DNA of 64,000 bases from Deltaproteobacteria bacterium (GCA_020633895.1 JACKCT010000009.1:98911-162910), one strand, 5' to 3'. Counted from the stretch's first letter, positions 1-9,978 are shown. The notes: generated by a model from the sequence alone, not told the origin. Made by a program: numbers and translations.

Positions 1-71
1 CCGGGGCGCCCAAGCGCCAGGGCAACTTCATCGTCGTGCCCCGCACGGTGGAAGGCGGGGGATCGTCGTGA
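1..71 (+). CDS. gatC: Aspartyl/glutamyl-tRNA amidotransferase subunit C, 3' end only
   Basis: Only the last 22 codons are inside the window, in the frame that starts at base 3 and ends with TGA at 69-71. The residues GNFIVVPRTVE resemble the usual GatC C-terminus (a FxVPxV-type ending). GatC is the small subunit that stabilises GatA on GatB in the GatCAB amidotransferase. The call rests on this short match and on position: the stop overlaps the GTG start of gatA in a GTGA overlap, the usual gatCAB arrangement. Confidence 0.75.
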   Translation, partial: GAPKRQGNFIVVPRTVEGGGSS

Positions 72-1546
72 GCTTGTCGCCTTCAGAACTGCATGAAATG
101 ACGCTCGCCTCGGCGAAGAAGGCCCTGGCGGCCGGGGACGTTTCCAGCCGCGAGTTGGTGGAGGCCCATCTGTCGCGCATCGACGCGATGGACGGCGAGT
201 TGAACGCCTTCATCACCCGCACCGCCGACCAGGCCCTCGACGCGGCCAAGACGGCCGACGAAACCCGCGCCAAGGGCGGCGACCTGCCGCCGCTGCTGGG
301 CTTGCCCGTGGGGCTCAAGGACCTGCTGTGCGCCAAGGGCGTGAAGACCACGGCCGGCAGCCGCATGCTGGAAAACTTCGTCGCGCCTTACACGGCGACG
401 TGCGTTCGCAAGCTGGTGGACGAGGCGGGGGCGATCAGCCTGGGCAAGCTGAACCTGGACGAATTCGCCATGGGTTCGTCGGGCGAGAACAGCTTTTTCG
501 GCGCCACGAAAAACCCCCACGCCCCCGACCGTGTGCCGGGCGGGTCGTCGTCGGGCAGCGCGGCGGCGGTGGCCTCGGACATGGTGCTCGCGGCGCTGGG
601 AACCGACACGGGCGGGTCCATCCGTCAGCCCGCGTCCCATTGCGGCGTCGTGGGACTCAAGCCGACATACGGCCGCGTCTCGCGCTACGGCGTGGTGGCC
701 TTCGCCAGCAGCCTGGACCAGGTCGGCCCGGTGACGAAGACCGTGGAAGACGCGGCGCTGATGCTCAACGCCATCTGCGGCGTGGACCCCTTCGACGCCA
801 CCAGCCTTTCCGAGACCGTCCCCGACTTCACGCAGTCCCTGGGCCGGGACATCAAGGGCCTGCGCATCGGCGTGCCGACGGAGTATTTCGTCGAGGGCAT
901 CGATCCGGGCGTGAAGCGCGCGGTCGAGGCGGCCATCGCCAAGGCCAAGGACGCGGGCGCCGAGATTGTCGAAATCTCGCTGCCCCACACCAAGTACGCC
1001 GTCGGCACCTATTACATCATCGCCCCGGCGGAGGCGTCGTCGAATCTGGCGCGCTATGACGGCGTGCGCTACGGCCACCGGGCCGAGGGCGCGTCTGAGC
1101 TGGTGGAGATGTACACCCGTTCGCGCACCGAAGGCTTCGGCGAGGAAGTGCGTCGGCGCATTATGATCGGCGTGTTTGCCCTGTCGTCGGGCTACTACGA
1201 CGCCTACTACGGCCGGGCCTGCCAGGTGCGCACGCTCATCCGCCGGGACTTCGAGACGGCCTTCGAGAATGTGGACGTGATCGCCGCGCCGGTCTCGCCC
1301 GAGCCGGCCTTCAAAATCGGCGAGCGCGTCGACGATCCGCTGAAAAACTACCTGTCGGACATCCTGACGATCCCGCTGAATCTGGCGGGGCTGCCGGGCA
1401 TGTCCATTCCCTGCGGGGCCGACGACCAGGGCCTGCCCGTGGGACTGCATCTGATTGGTAAGCCGTTGGACGAGGCCACGCTGATCCGGGTGGGCGACTG
1501 CCTGGAAAAGGTGTTGCCGCCCCGGCCGACGGTGAAGGGGGCGTAG
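68..1546 (+). CDS. gatA: Glu-tRNA(Gln)/Asp-tRNA(Asn) amidotransferase subunit A
   Basis: Amidase-signature enzyme that releases ammonia from glutamine for transamidation of mischarged Glu-tRNA(Gln) or Asp-tRNA(Asn) in the cytoplasm. The 492 residues are the normal family length. The Ser-cisSer-Lys triad is visible as Lys84 (in GLKD), Ser160 (in GGSSSGS) and Ser184 (in TGGSIRQP), with the family's 24-residue spacing between the two serines. The start is GTG at 68, overlapping the gatC stop, so translation is probably coupled. gatB follows after 2 bases. The gatCAB operon suggests an organism relying on indirect aminoacylation. Confidence 0.97.
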   Translation: MSLSPSELHEMTLASAKKALAAGDVSSRELVEAHLSRIDAMDGELNAFITRTADQALDAAKTADETRAKGGDLPPLLGLPVGLKDLLCAKGVKTTAGSRMLENFVAPYTATCVRKLVDEAGAISLGKLNLDEFAMGSSGENSFFGATKNPHAPDRVPGGSSSGSAAAVASDMVLAALGTDTGGSIRQPASHCGVVGLKPTYGRVSRYGVVAFASSLDQVGPVTKTVEDAALMLNAICGVDPFDATSLSETVPDFTQSLGRDIKGLRIGVPTEYFVEGIDPGVKRAVEAAIAKAKDAGAEIVEISLPHTKYAVGTYYIIAPAEASSNLARYDGVRYGHRAEGASELVEMYTRSRTEGFGEEVRRRIMIGVFALSSGYYDAYYGRACQVRTLIRRDFETAFENVDVIAAPVSPEPAFKIGERVDDPLKNYLSDILTIPLNLAGLPGMSIPCGADDQGLPVGLHLIGKPLDEATLIRVGDCLEKVLPPRPTVKGA

Positions 1547-1548
1547 AA

Positions 1549-3009
<1,461 letters not shown>

Positions 3010-3044
3010 TTGCCGAATGGTTGCCGCAGGGTTGCCGAATACTT

Positions 3045-3078
3045 CCAGCGCCGGGTTCGCCCGGCGTTGGAATTTCTC
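3045..3078 (+). terminator. Hairpin terminator after gatCAB
   Basis: An 11-bp stem (3045-3055 with 3060-3070, one G-T pair) closed by a TTCG tetraloop, followed by a moderately T-rich AATTTCTC. It sits 36 bases after the gatB stop. The T tract is poor, so termination may be partial. Confidence 0.6.
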
Positions 3079-3099
3079 CCTGAATTTCTCCCTGAATTC
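3071..3099. repeat. 12-bp direct repeat, about 2.4 copies
   Basis: AATTTCTCCCTG occurs at 3071-3082 and 3083-3094, followed by a partial AATTCA. It directly follows the gatB terminator hairpin. No function is apparent. Confidence 0.7.
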
Positions 3100-3127
3100 A
3101 GTAAGTTGAGCGAAGTTCGCCCGCGCC

Positions 3128-3157
3128 CTTGGACCGTGGCGTCGATTTTTCGTAAAA
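3128..3157 (+). promoter_or_regulatory. Candidate sigma-70 promoter for pgsBCW
   Basis: TTGGAC at 3128-3133 and TAAAAT at 3152-3157 are separated by 18 bases. Initiation near 3164 would leave a leader of about 155 bases before pgsB. This is the most AT-rich spot between the gatCAB terminator and pgsB. Inference from consensus match only. Confidence 0.4.
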
Positions 3158-3319
3158 TATCCAAATCGTGACATTTCGCCGCCTTATCGCGGCCCGTGGC
3201 CGGAGGAAATCATTTTGCGCGGTGCGGGAAAATCCCTTGCGGAAAATCGGCGGAAGCTCTAGTACACGCGCCACGTCGTCGTCACGACGGCGGGTTGGGT
3301 GCTTCAAGGACGGAGTTCG

Positions 3320-4522
3320 ATGACTTCGATCATGATGGAAGTGCTGGGCGGTCTGATCGCCGTGCTGGTGGTGCTGGGCGTTATCGAGGCATGGCGCATT
3401 CGTTACCACCTGCGTCGCATCCCCATCCGCGTCCACGTCAACGGCACCCGAGGCAAGTCCTCGGTCACGCGCCTGATCGCCGCCGGCCTGCGGGAGGGCG
3501 GTTTCCGCACATGCGCCAAGACCACCGGCACGCTGCCTCGCATGATCATGCCCGACGGCTGGGAAGTGCCCGTCTATCGTCCCGCCAAGGCGAATATCAT
3601 CGAGCAGCGGCGCATCATTTCGGTGGCGGCGGCCAACGAGGCCAAGGTTCTGGTCATCGAATGCATGGCGTTGCAGCCCGAGTTGCAGTGGCTCACCGAG
3701 GATCGTTTCGTCAAGGCTACGCACGGTGTGATCACCAACGCCCGCGCCGATCATCTGGACGTGATGGGCCCCGGCGAGGAAGACGTGGCCTGGGCCCTGT
3801 GCGGAATGGTGCCCCGCCGAGGCAAGCTCTACACGGCGGAGGAAGACTGGCTCGACGTTTTCGGCAAGGTCTGCGACGACCGCAAAACCGAGCTGATTCC
3901 CGTCACCCCCGAGGAAAAGACCCAAATCACCGCGGCGGACACCTCCGGCTTCACCTACTGGGAGCATCCGGAGAACATCGCCCTGGCGCTCAAGGTCTGC
4001 CAGGAATTGGGCGTGGAGCGGCAGACGGCGCTGGAAGGCATGTGGAAGGCCCAGCCCGATCCGGGCGCCATGACCGAGCACGAGATCGCCTTCTTCGGTC
4101 GGGAACTGATGTTCGTCAACGGCTTCGCCGCCAACGACCCGGAATCCACCGAACGCATCTGGGACATGGCCCGGGAGCGATACGCGAGCCGCAGCCGCAA
4201 GATCCTTGTCTTCAACTGCCGTTCCGACCGTCCCGACCGCTCCAAGCAACTCGGCGAATCCTACGCCATGTGGGCGCCGGCGGACCGGGTGGTGCTCATG
4301 GGCACGGGCACGTACATCTTCGCCAAGTACGCGGTCAAGGGCGGTGTCAACTCGGAGCATTTCGTCTTCGCCGAGGACTATCCGGTCAATGAAATCTTCG
4401 AGTTGATCGTGGGCCTGATCGGCAAGTCGGGCCTGGTGATGGGCGTGGGCAACATCGGCGGTCCGGGCCTGGAACTGGTCAACTATTTCCGCAACCGGGA
4501 ATCCCCCCGAGAGGTGGCGTGA
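3320..4522 (+). CDS. pgsB: Poly-gamma-glutamate synthase subunit PgsB/CapB
   Basis: Mur-ligase-like ATP-dependent amide ligase that polymerises glutamate through its gamma-carboxyl at the inner membrane. The 400 residues are normal for PgsB. An N-terminal hydrophobic anchor (about 7-22) is followed by a P-loop NGTRGKSS at residues 41-48. Mur-ligase-like segments VLVIECMALQPE and GVITNARADHLDVMG follow. I chose the ATG at 3320 behind AAGGACGG over an upstream GTG at 3299. The stop overlaps the pgsC start as TGATG. Whether the product is capsule or a released polymer cannot be told from the sequence. Confidence 0.93.
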   Translation: MTSIMMEVLGGLIAVLVVLGVIEAWRIRYHLRRIPIRVHVNGTRGKSSVTRLIAAGLREGGFRTCAKTTGTLPRMIMPDGWEVPVYRPAKANIIEQRRIISVAAANEAKVLVIECMALQPELQWLTEDRFVKATHGVITNARADHLDVMGPGEEDVAWALCGMVPRRGKLYTAEEDWLDVFGKVCDDRKTELIPVTPEEKTQITAADTSGFTYWEHPENIALALKVCQELGVERQTALEGMWKAQPDPGAMTEHEIAFFGRELMFVNGFAANDPESTERIWDMARERYASRSRKILVFNCRSDRPDRSKQLGESYAMWAPADRVVLMGTGTYIFAKYAVKGGVNSEHFVFAEDYPVNEIFELIVGLIGKSGLVMGVGNIGGPGLELVNYFRNRESPREVA

Positions 4523-4974
4523 TGGGTCTGCTTCCCCTGTCCATCGGCATCGGCCTGGTGGTGAGCCTGATGTTCACCGAGCTGTTCGGTCTGGCGGCCG
4601 GCGGCATGGTCGTGCCCGGCTATATCGCGTTGCAACTGACCAATCCCATCGACGTGGTAATGACGTTGGGCCTGGGCTTCGTGACCTACGCCATCGTCCA
4701 CTCGGCCTCCAGCTTCATGATCATCTACGGCCGTCGCCGCACGGTGCTGATGATCCTGGTGGGCTACCTGCTGGGCATGGTGCTGCGCAGCTACACGATT
4801 TCCATTCCGCTGGGTTATGAGTTCGAGGTCATCGGCTTCATCATCCCCGGCCTGATCGCCATCTGGCTGGATCGACAGGGCATCGTGGAGACCATCTGCT
4901 CGCTGCTGACCGCCTCGGCGGTCGTGCGCCTGGTCCTGATCATCACCGTCGGCACGGAGCTTTGGGTTCTATGA
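4522..4974 (+). CDS. pgsC: Poly-gamma-glutamate biosynthesis membrane protein PgsC/CapC
   Basis: Small polytopic inner-membrane partner of PgsB, 150 residues, the typical PgsC length. Hydrophobic segments cover most of the chain, with the motif FTELFGLAAGGMVVPGYIAL near residue 20 and GFIIPGLIAIWLDRQG near residue 110, both typical of CapC. The start is ATG 4522 inside a TGATG overlap with the pgsB stop, and the stop overlaps the pgsW start as ATGA. All three proteins are therefore probably made in a fixed ratio. Confidence 0.92.
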   Translation: MGLLPLSIGIGLVVSLMFTELFGLAAGGMVVPGYIALQLTNPIDVVMTLGLGFVTYAIVHSASSFMIIYGRRRTVLMILVGYLLGMVLRSYTISIPLGYEFEVIGFIIPGLIAIWLDRQGIVETICSLLTASAVVRLVLIITVGTELWVL

Positions 4975-6122
4975 GAAAAGTCTATTGGCGACCCCACCGC
5001 GTCTCGCGCATGGAGCTGATCGTGATCGCCGTGATCGCGGTGGTCGGCGTGTTTTTGTGCGAGCGCATTCGGGTGCGTGAGCAGCAGCCGATGTACGAGG
5101 AAAAGATCCGCGCCGCCCACATCGCCCGGGACGCCTTCAACGCCATCAAGGCCGAACGCCTGCGCATCGGACCGGCCATCGACCCGGAGACCGATCCCCA
5201 GGAGTCGGGCATCATCGGCCTGCTCATGAGCCCCGTGACCACCAACACCGGCAGCCTGCCGGCCAAGCAGACGACCATCAATCCCAACTTCGCCGCCGTG
5301 ATCGTCCATTTCCTGGAGCGCGCCGGCGTCAAGGAGGGCGACACCATCGGCATCGGCGTGTCCGGCTCGTTCCCGGCCATCAACGTCTGCGCCTATTCCG
5401 CCTGCGAGGCCCTGGGCGTCAAGCCCATCGTCATTGCCAGCGTCTCCGGATCCCAGTGGGGAGCCAACCTGCCGCGCCTGCTGTGGATCGACATGGAGCG
5501 ATTGCTGTTCAAAAAAGAGATCATCCACCATCGGTCCATCGCCGGTTCCCGCGGCGGTGTGGAAGACCGGGCGCTGGGCCTGTCCCGCGAGGGCCGCGAC
5601 CTGCTGGATCGGGCGATCAAGCGCAACGAGCTGATCGCCATCAAAGAGCCGACGTACCTGGACTCTCTGAACCGACGCATGCTGCTCTACGACGAGTACG
5701 CCGGAAACACGCCGATGAAGGCCTACATCAACATCGGCGGCGGCGCGATCTCAGTGGGCACGTCGTCGGGGAAGAAAGCCTTTCACGAAGGCCTGACGCG
5801 CACCGTCACCGCCAGCCAAGCGTCCATGGACTCGGTCATCGGCCGCATGGCCTTGCAGGGCATTCCGGTCATCCACATGGTCAATATCCGGCGCATCGCC
5901 GAGCGCTACGGCCTGCCCGTGCAGCCTATCGAGCCGCCGGCCATCGGCGAGGGTGACATCTACTATCGCGAGGCCTACCACCCGTACCTGCCTTACGGCG
6001 TGCTGGCCGTCGTCATCCTGACCATGTTCGCCTTCATTCGGTTGGACTGGGGCTTCCGCATCCTCAAATCCGGACGCTCCCAAGGCTCCAACCGACCCAG
6101 CCGCCCCGAACAAATGGTCTAA
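4971..6122 (+). CDS. pgsW: Poly-gamma-glutamate system protein PgsW
   Basis: Third protein of the pgsB-pgsC-pgsW arrangement, 383 residues. One transmembrane helix lies near the N-terminus (about 14-32) and one near the C-terminus (about 344-362). Between them is a soluble alpha/beta domain, with IGIGVSGSFPAINVCAYSAC near residue 125 and a glycine-rich INIGGGAISVGTSSG near residue 255. The family name comes from its co-occurrence with PgsBC; its biochemical role is not established. No pgsA/capA gene is present here, so PgsW may stand in for it. Start ATG 4971 overlaps the pgsC stop. Confidence 0.88.
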   Translation: MRKVYWRPHRVSRMELIVIAVIAVVGVFLCERIRVREQQPMYEEKIRAAHIARDAFNAIKAERLRIGPAIDPETDPQESGIIGLLMSPVTTNTGSLPAKQTTINPNFAAVIVHFLERAGVKEGDTIGIGVSGSFPAINVCAYSACEALGVKPIVIASVSGSQWGANLPRLLWIDMERLLFKKEIIHHRSIAGSRGGVEDRALGLSREGRDLLDRAIKRNELIAIKEPTYLDSLNRRMLLYDEYAGNTPMKAYINIGGGAISVGTSSGKKAFHEGLTRTVTASQASMDSVIGRMALQGIPVIHMVNIRRIAERYGLPVQPIEPPAIGEGDIYYREAYHPYLPYGVLAVVILTMFAFIRLDWGFRILKSGRSQGSNRPSRPEQMV

Positions 6123-6213
6123 GCCGCGTAGTCGCGGCGGACTGGGAGATGCTTTGCATCTCTGACGCTGGCGCGGGGGTTGAAAGAGCCGTGGAGGGAA
6201 GTCGCTTCGCTCC
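6123..6213 (+). repeat. F3 double-hairpin repeat, copy 1
   Basis: It begins immediately after the pgsW TAA. Hairpin 1 is GCCGCG-TAGT-CGCGGC (6123-6138), then GGACTGG, then hairpin 2 GAGATGC-TTT-GCATCTC (6146-6162). It ends with GGAAGTCGCTTCGCTCC (6197-6213). The same arrangement occurs at 7040-7130 and, inverted, at 33631-33719, each time starting at a gene's stop codon. Confidence 0.85.
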
Positions 6214-6231
6214 AACCCAGGAAAAAAGCGT

Positions 6232-6318
6232 GTCATCCCGAGCGTAGCGAGGGACCTCTCGTACGTTGTTCGAGGCGGCTTCTGCCTTTCAGAGCCGCGC
6301 ACGGTCGTAAGCGGTCTG
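6232..6318 (+). repeat. F4 (GTCATCCCGAGCG) plus F1 repeat fragments
   Basis: GTCATCCCGAGCGTAGCGAG at 6232-6251 belongs to a dispersed family also seen at 25575 and 42203. It is followed at 6290-6318 by an F1-type CAGAGCC copy whose stem is CCGC...GCGG. No coding sequence is credible here. Confidence 0.65.
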
Positions 6319-6354
6319 GTTCAATCCGGCTCGCCACACACATTGTGTCAAACC

Positions 6355-6383
6355 TTTGCCCCGAATCCCAACCCGGCTATGAT
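6355..6383 (+). promoter_or_regulatory. Candidate promoter of the outer-membrane barrel gene
   Basis: TTTGCC at 6355-6360 and TATGAT at 6378-6383, with a 17-base spacer. It lies 27 bases upstream of the ATG at 6411, so the leader would be short. Just upstream is ACACATTGTGT, a small palindrome that could be a regulator site. Consensus match only. Confidence 0.4.
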
Positions 6384-6410
6384 GCTCCTTCCAATTCGGA
6401 GGACGAACTC

Positions 6411-7040
6411 ATGACGCACGCTTGGCGCAAAGCCGCGATCGCCCTTTTGACGATGGTCTTGATTGTCGCCCTGGCCGCGCCGGCCATGGCCGCGAAGAAG
6501 AAAAGTCGCAAGAGCGACGACCCGATGAAGGGGCGCATCTCCATCGGCGGCACCGTCGGCGGCGGCGGAGGCACCGGCGAGACCCTCGCCTTTGTCGCCC
6601 AGCTCTCCCTGACCTACTGGTTCAACAAATACCTGTCCACCACCGTCGCCAGCGGCTACGGCCAATACGGCGCCGAATACATCGACTATCAAAACGAAGT
6701 CGAGGACACGACCGTCCGCTACATCCCGTCGGAAATCACCGCCACGCTCTATCCCCTGCCCGGCATGGACTACTCGCCCTATGTGGGCGGCGGCGTGGGC
6801 GCCGATTACATTTGGTACAACATGGAAGACTTCACCGGCCCCGGCGAGGACGAGTCCCAAGCCGGTACCGTCTACTCGGGCATCGCCCGCGCCGGTGTGT
6901 CCATCCGCCTGGGATCCAACGGCGTCGCCTCCGCCGGTATCCGCTACACGCAGCCCGTCTCCACCAGCGGCGATATCGACCTGGAAGACGACGACCAAGG
7001 CTACATCAGCTTCGAAGGCGGCTTCGGATTCTTCTTCTAG
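6411..7040 (+). CDS. Outer-membrane beta-barrel protein, function unknown
   Basis: 209 residues with a clear signal peptide (hydrophobic 8-23, AxA cleavage near APAMAA, about residue 28) and a Lys-rich mature N-terminus. The rest alternates polar and aromatic residues as in small OmpW/OmpX-like barrels, and the chain ends in GGFGFFF, an aromatic end suited to BAM recognition. Start ATG 6411 has GGAGGA 8 bases upstream. It follows pgsBCW on the same strand but is separated by repeats and has its own candidate promoter. A link to polymer export is possible but unproven. Confidence 0.7.
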   Translation: MTHAWRKAAIALLTMVLIVALAAPAMAAKKKSRKSDDPMKGRISIGGTVGGGGGTGETLAFVAQLSLTYWFNKYLSTTVASGYGQYGAEYIDYQNEVEDTTVRYIPSEITATLYPLPGMDYSPYVGGGVGADYIWYNMEDFTGPGEDESQAGTVYSGIARAGVSIRLGSNGVASAGIRYTQPVSTSGDIDLEDDDQGYISFEGGFGFFF

Positions 7041-7130
7041 CCGCGTAGTCGCGGCGGACTGGGAGATGCTTTGCATCTCTGACGCCGGCGCGCGGGTTAC
7101 ATGGGCCGTGGAGGGAAGTCGCTTCGCTCC
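7040..7130 (+). repeat. F3 double-hairpin repeat, copy 2
   Basis: It starts with the last base of the barrel gene's TAG. Hairpin 1 is GCCGCG-TAGT-CGCGGC (7040-7055), hairpin 2 GAGATGC-TTT-GCATCTC (7063-7079). The tail GGAAGTCGCTTCGCTCC ends at 7130. The stems are identical to copy 1. Confidence 0.85.
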
Positions 7131-7159
7131 GAGCGGATATGGAATCGCGACCTCGCCCA

Positions 7160-7188
7160 ATCAGAGCCCCGAACGGTAGTGAGGGGTC
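7160..7188 (+). repeat. F1 core (RAYT-end type), solitary
   Basis: Twenty-nine bases beginning ATCAGAGCCCCG and ending GAGGGGTC, identical to the first 29 bases of the 33-bp repeats that bound the RAYT element at 16813-17417. Stem CCCC/GGGG. Confidence 0.8.
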
Positions 7189-7210
7189 TAGCCCGAGCGG
7201 CGAAAACGAT

Positions 7211-7369
7211 GGGTGCCACACTTTCGCGAGAACATCGTTCGAGAGAAGGTGTGCATGCGATGTCCGAGCCGCGCGATGTAGCGAACAGGTGACGCTTGCG
7301 TGTGCGACCTTGAAAGGCGATAGGTTCACACCTTTTCTCCGACTTCGTCGTCGCAAAAGTGTGGCACCC
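7211..7369. repeat. F2 element bounded by 11-bp inverted repeats
   Basis: GGGTGCCACAC at 7211-7221 and GTGTGGCACCC at 7359-7369 are perfect inverted repeats enclosing 137 bases. The interior contains a CGAGCCGCG...GTAGCGA stretch related to 33518-33606. A second bounded copy is at 35663-35769. The right end lies 20 bases after the glgB stop. Confidence 0.7.
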
Positions 7370-7389
7370 GGCGCTGGGCCGACCTTCGA

Positions 7390-9354
7390 CTACACCACCG
7401 GTTTGAAGTACAGCACCGACAGCGGCGGGAGCGTGAGGCGTAGGGTGTGCGGCCGGCCGTGGGTGCCCCATTCCTCGGCCAGGGCGAAGCCGTTGTTGCC
7501 CATGTTCGAACCGCCGTACATGGACGCGTCGCTGTTTTTGATCTCCAGCCACGTCCCGCCGAACGGCACGCCGACGCGATAGTCGTATCGGGGGATCGGC
7601 GTGAAATTGCAGACACACACGATCGGCTTGGCGCCCGGCGACTTGGGCCAGCGGATGAAGCTGATGACGCTGTTGGGCGCGTCGTCGCAGTCGATCCACT
7701 CGAATCCGTAGTGGTCGAAGTCCTGCTCGTAAAACGCCGGTTCGTCGCGCAGCAATTGATTGAGTTCCCGCACCCATTCCTGCAGCCCGCGTTGGAAGGG
7801 CCATTCGAGCAGATACCAGTCCAGCGACTTATCGTGATTCCATTCGTCGCCCTGGCCGAACTCGCAGCCCATGAACAACAGTTTTTTGCCTTGGTAGGCG
7901 TACATATAGCCGTACAGCAGGCGCAGATTCGCGAACTTCTGCCAGCCGTCGCCGGGCATTTTTGAGAGCATCGAACCCTTCATATGCACCACTTCGTCAT
8001 GGGAGAAGGGCAGGATGAAGTTCTCGGTGTGGGCGTACATCATGCCGAAGGTGAGCTGGTTGTGGTGATAGCTGCGATGCACCGGATCGTGCTTCATGTA
8101 CGCAAGCGTGTCGTTCATCCAGCCCATATTCCACTTCAGGCCGAAACCCAGGCCCCCCACGTACGTGGGGCGCGAGACCATCGGCCAGGACGTCGACTCT
8201 TCGGCGAAGGTCAACGTGTCCGGGTAGTCCTCGTACACCGCGGCGTTGAATTTCTTGATGAATTCGATGGCGTCGATGTTCTCCCGGCCGCCGTAGCGGT
8301 TGGGGATCCAGTCGCCCTGCTCGCGGGAGTAGTCCAGGTAGATCATCGAGGCGACCGCGTCCACGCGCAGGCCGTCGATGTGGTACTTGTCCAGCCAGAA
8401 CAGGGCGCTGGCCAGCAGGAAGCTCTGCACCTCGTTGCGGCCGTAGTTGAAGATCAGGGTGCCCCAGTCCCGATGTTCGCCCTGGCGCGGGTCCGCGTGC
8501 TCGTAGAGGTGCGTGCCGTCAAAGTAGGCCAGCCCGTGCTGATCCCGGGGAAAGTGCGCCGGCACCCAGTCCAGAACCACGCCGATTCCCGCCTGATGCA
8601 GCGCATCGACCAGGAACATGAAGTCCTGGGGCGTGCCGAAGCGGCTGGTGGCCGCGAAGTAGCCGATCGTCTGGTAGCCCCACGACATATCCAGGGGATG
8701 TTCGGTGACGGGCAGGAATTCGACGTGCGTGAAACCCATGTCCTTGACGTAGGCGGGAAGCTGCTCGGCCAATTCCCGATAGGTCAGCCACTCGTTGGAG
8801 CCCGCCCGGCGCCGCCACGACCCCAGATGCACCTCATAGACCGAAATCGGCGCGTCGAGGCTGTTGTGGTCTTTGCGTTCGGCCATCCATTGGTCGTCCT
8901 GCCAGTCGTAGCCGGACAGATCCCACGCCACCGACGCGGTCTTGGGACGCATCTCAAAGGCGAAGGAGAAGGGATCGGCCTTTTCGACCGAGTAGCCATG
9001 GTAGCGCGATTCGATGAAATACTTGTAGGGAGCGCCCAGGGGGATGTCCGGAATGAAGATCTCCCAGACCCCGGACGAATCCACCGCGTGCATCACGTGG
9101 CTGTGGATTTGCCAGCCGTTGAAGTCGCCGATGACCGAGACGCCTTCGGCGTTGGGAGCCCAGACGGAGAAGCTCACCCCCGCCTTGCCGTCGATCTCGC
9201 AGAAATGAGCGCCGAATTTTTCGTAGGCTTTTCGGTAATTGCCTTCAGCGAACAGATGCAGGTCAAAGTCGGTCAGAAGTCCCTTTCGTCGTTTGAAAGG
9301 GACGGTGTTGTCCACCTTGGTGTCCGGGGATTTTTCCGGGGAGGATTTTCGCAT
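7390..9354 (-). CDS. glgB: 1,4-alpha-glucan branching enzyme (GH13)
   Basis: Forms alpha-1,6 branches in glycogen in the cytoplasm. The 654 residues contain an N-terminal CBM48-like domain (about 50-145, with [15 protein letters not shown]), the GH13 catalytic barrel and a C-terminal beta domain. Visible catalytic residues are nucleophile Asp332 (in GLRVDAV), acid/base Glu385 (in TFAEEST) and the transition-state Asp in [10 protein letters not shown]. The 332-385 spacing equals that of E. coli GlgB (405-458). No other glycogen gene is adjacent. Start ATG 9354 is consistent with GlgB length. Confidence 0.96.
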   Translation of the reverse strand: MRKSSPEKSPDTKVDNTVPFKRRKGLLTDFDLHLFAEGNYRKAYEKFGAHFCEIDGKAGVSFSVWAPNAEGVSVIGDFNGWQIHSHVMHAVDSSGVWEIFIPDIPLGAPYKYFIESRYHGYSVEKADPFSFAFEMRPKTASVAWDLSGYDWQDDQWMAERKDHNSLDAPISVYEVHLGSWRRRAGSNEWLTYRELAEQLPAYVKDMGFTHVEFLPVTEHPLDMSWGYQTIGYFAATSRFGTPQDFMFLVDALHQAGIGVVLDWVPAHFPRDQHGLAYFDGTHLYEHADPRQGEHRDWGTLIFNYGRNEVQSFLLASALFWLDKYHIDGLRVDAVASMIYLDYSREQGDWIPNRYGGRENIDAIEFIKKFNAAVYEDYPDTLTFAEESTSWPMVSRPTYVGGLGFGLKWNMGWMNDTLAYMKHDPVHRSYHHNQLTFGMMYAHTENFILPFSHDEVVHMKGSMLSKMPGDGWQKFANLRLLYGYMYAYQGKKLLFMGCEFGQGDEWNHDKSLDWYLLEWPFQRGLQEWVRELNQLLRDEPAFYEQDFDHYGFEWIDCDDAPNSVISFIRWPKSPGAKPIVCVCNFTPIPRYDYRVGVPFGGTWLEIKNSDASMYGGSNMGNNGFALAEEWGTHGRPHTLRLTLPPLSVLYFKPVV

Positions 9355-9538
9355 GCCCCACCTCGCAATCGTCGAGAATTCACCGGCCGAGGCCCTCGAC
9401 CGTGCAAATTCACGCTAACCCAAGGCCTATCCGGCGCGCAAGGCGGCACCTCACAACGACGGGGGTAAGGCCCGACGGGGGCGGGGAATATCCCGGCGAC
9501 GACGCGACAAATCGTCATCGCGCCGACGTCGCGGACTT

Positions 9539-9763
9539 TTAGGATTCTTCGACGAGGGCCATCACTTGGTCGGCTTCGACCTGATCGCCTTCCTTGACGA
9601 GGATCTTGGTGATCGTCCCGTCGCAGGGGGCTTCCACGGGGATTTCCATCTTCATGGACTCCAGGATCAGGATTTCGTCGCCTTCCTCCACCTCGTCGCC
9701 CACGTTCATCACGATCTTCCAGACGTTGCCGGTGACTTCGCTTTTCGCTTCCTGTTCGGCCAT
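9539..9763 (-). CDS. Stand-alone biotinyl-domain (BCCP-like) carrier protein
   Basis: 74 residues forming a single biotinyl/lipoyl beta-barrel domain. The attachment motif ESMKMEIPV places biotin on Lys38, and the MKM context indicates biotin rather than lipoate. Such free-standing carriers serve acyl-CoA carboxylases or oxaloacetate/methylmalonyl-CoA decarboxylase-type complexes, shuttling carboxybiotin. No carboxylase subunit is adjacent, so the partner must be encoded elsewhere. Confidence 0.85.
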   Translation of the reverse strand: MAEQEAKSEVTGNVWKIVMNVGDEVEEGDEILILESMKMEIPVEAPCDGTITKILVKEGDQVEADQVMALVEES

Positions 9764-9806
9764 GATTCCCTCGTGTTTCGTAATCGGTTTCGATTGCCGG
9801 TGATGA

Positions 9807-9920
9807 CAGAGCCCCGACCGTCAGGGAGGGGTCCCGAACCTTCGATCATCTCCACGCTTTGGACCGCTTACTGACCAGCTTTCGCCAAGGCTACGGCCTG
9901 GCAAGCTGTGCGCGGCTTGG
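9807..9920 (+). repeat. F1 composite repeat
   Basis: Begins CAGAGCCCCGACCGTCAGG (stem CCCC/GGGG) and continues through CTTTGGACCGCTTACTGACC and TTCGCCAAGGCTACGG to a decayed right end GGCTTGG. Related longer copies lie at 33334-33483, 39571-39655 and 50513-50665. Confidence 0.7.
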
Positions 9921-9929
9921 ACGGACAGT

Positions 9930-9974
9930 GTCACGTCTCATGTCGTCACGTCTCATGTCGTCACGTCCCATGTC
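9930..9974. repeat. 15-bp tandem repeat, three copies
   Basis: GTCACGTCTCATGTC at 9930-9944 and 9945-9959, then GTCACGTCCCATGTC at 9960-9974 (one change). The array ends 4 bases before the 3' end of the BKACE gene, in its 3' untranslated region. Each unit contains the palindromic GACATGAGACGTGAC-type sequence on the minus strand. Confidence 0.85.
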
Positions 9975-9978
9975 TCTT

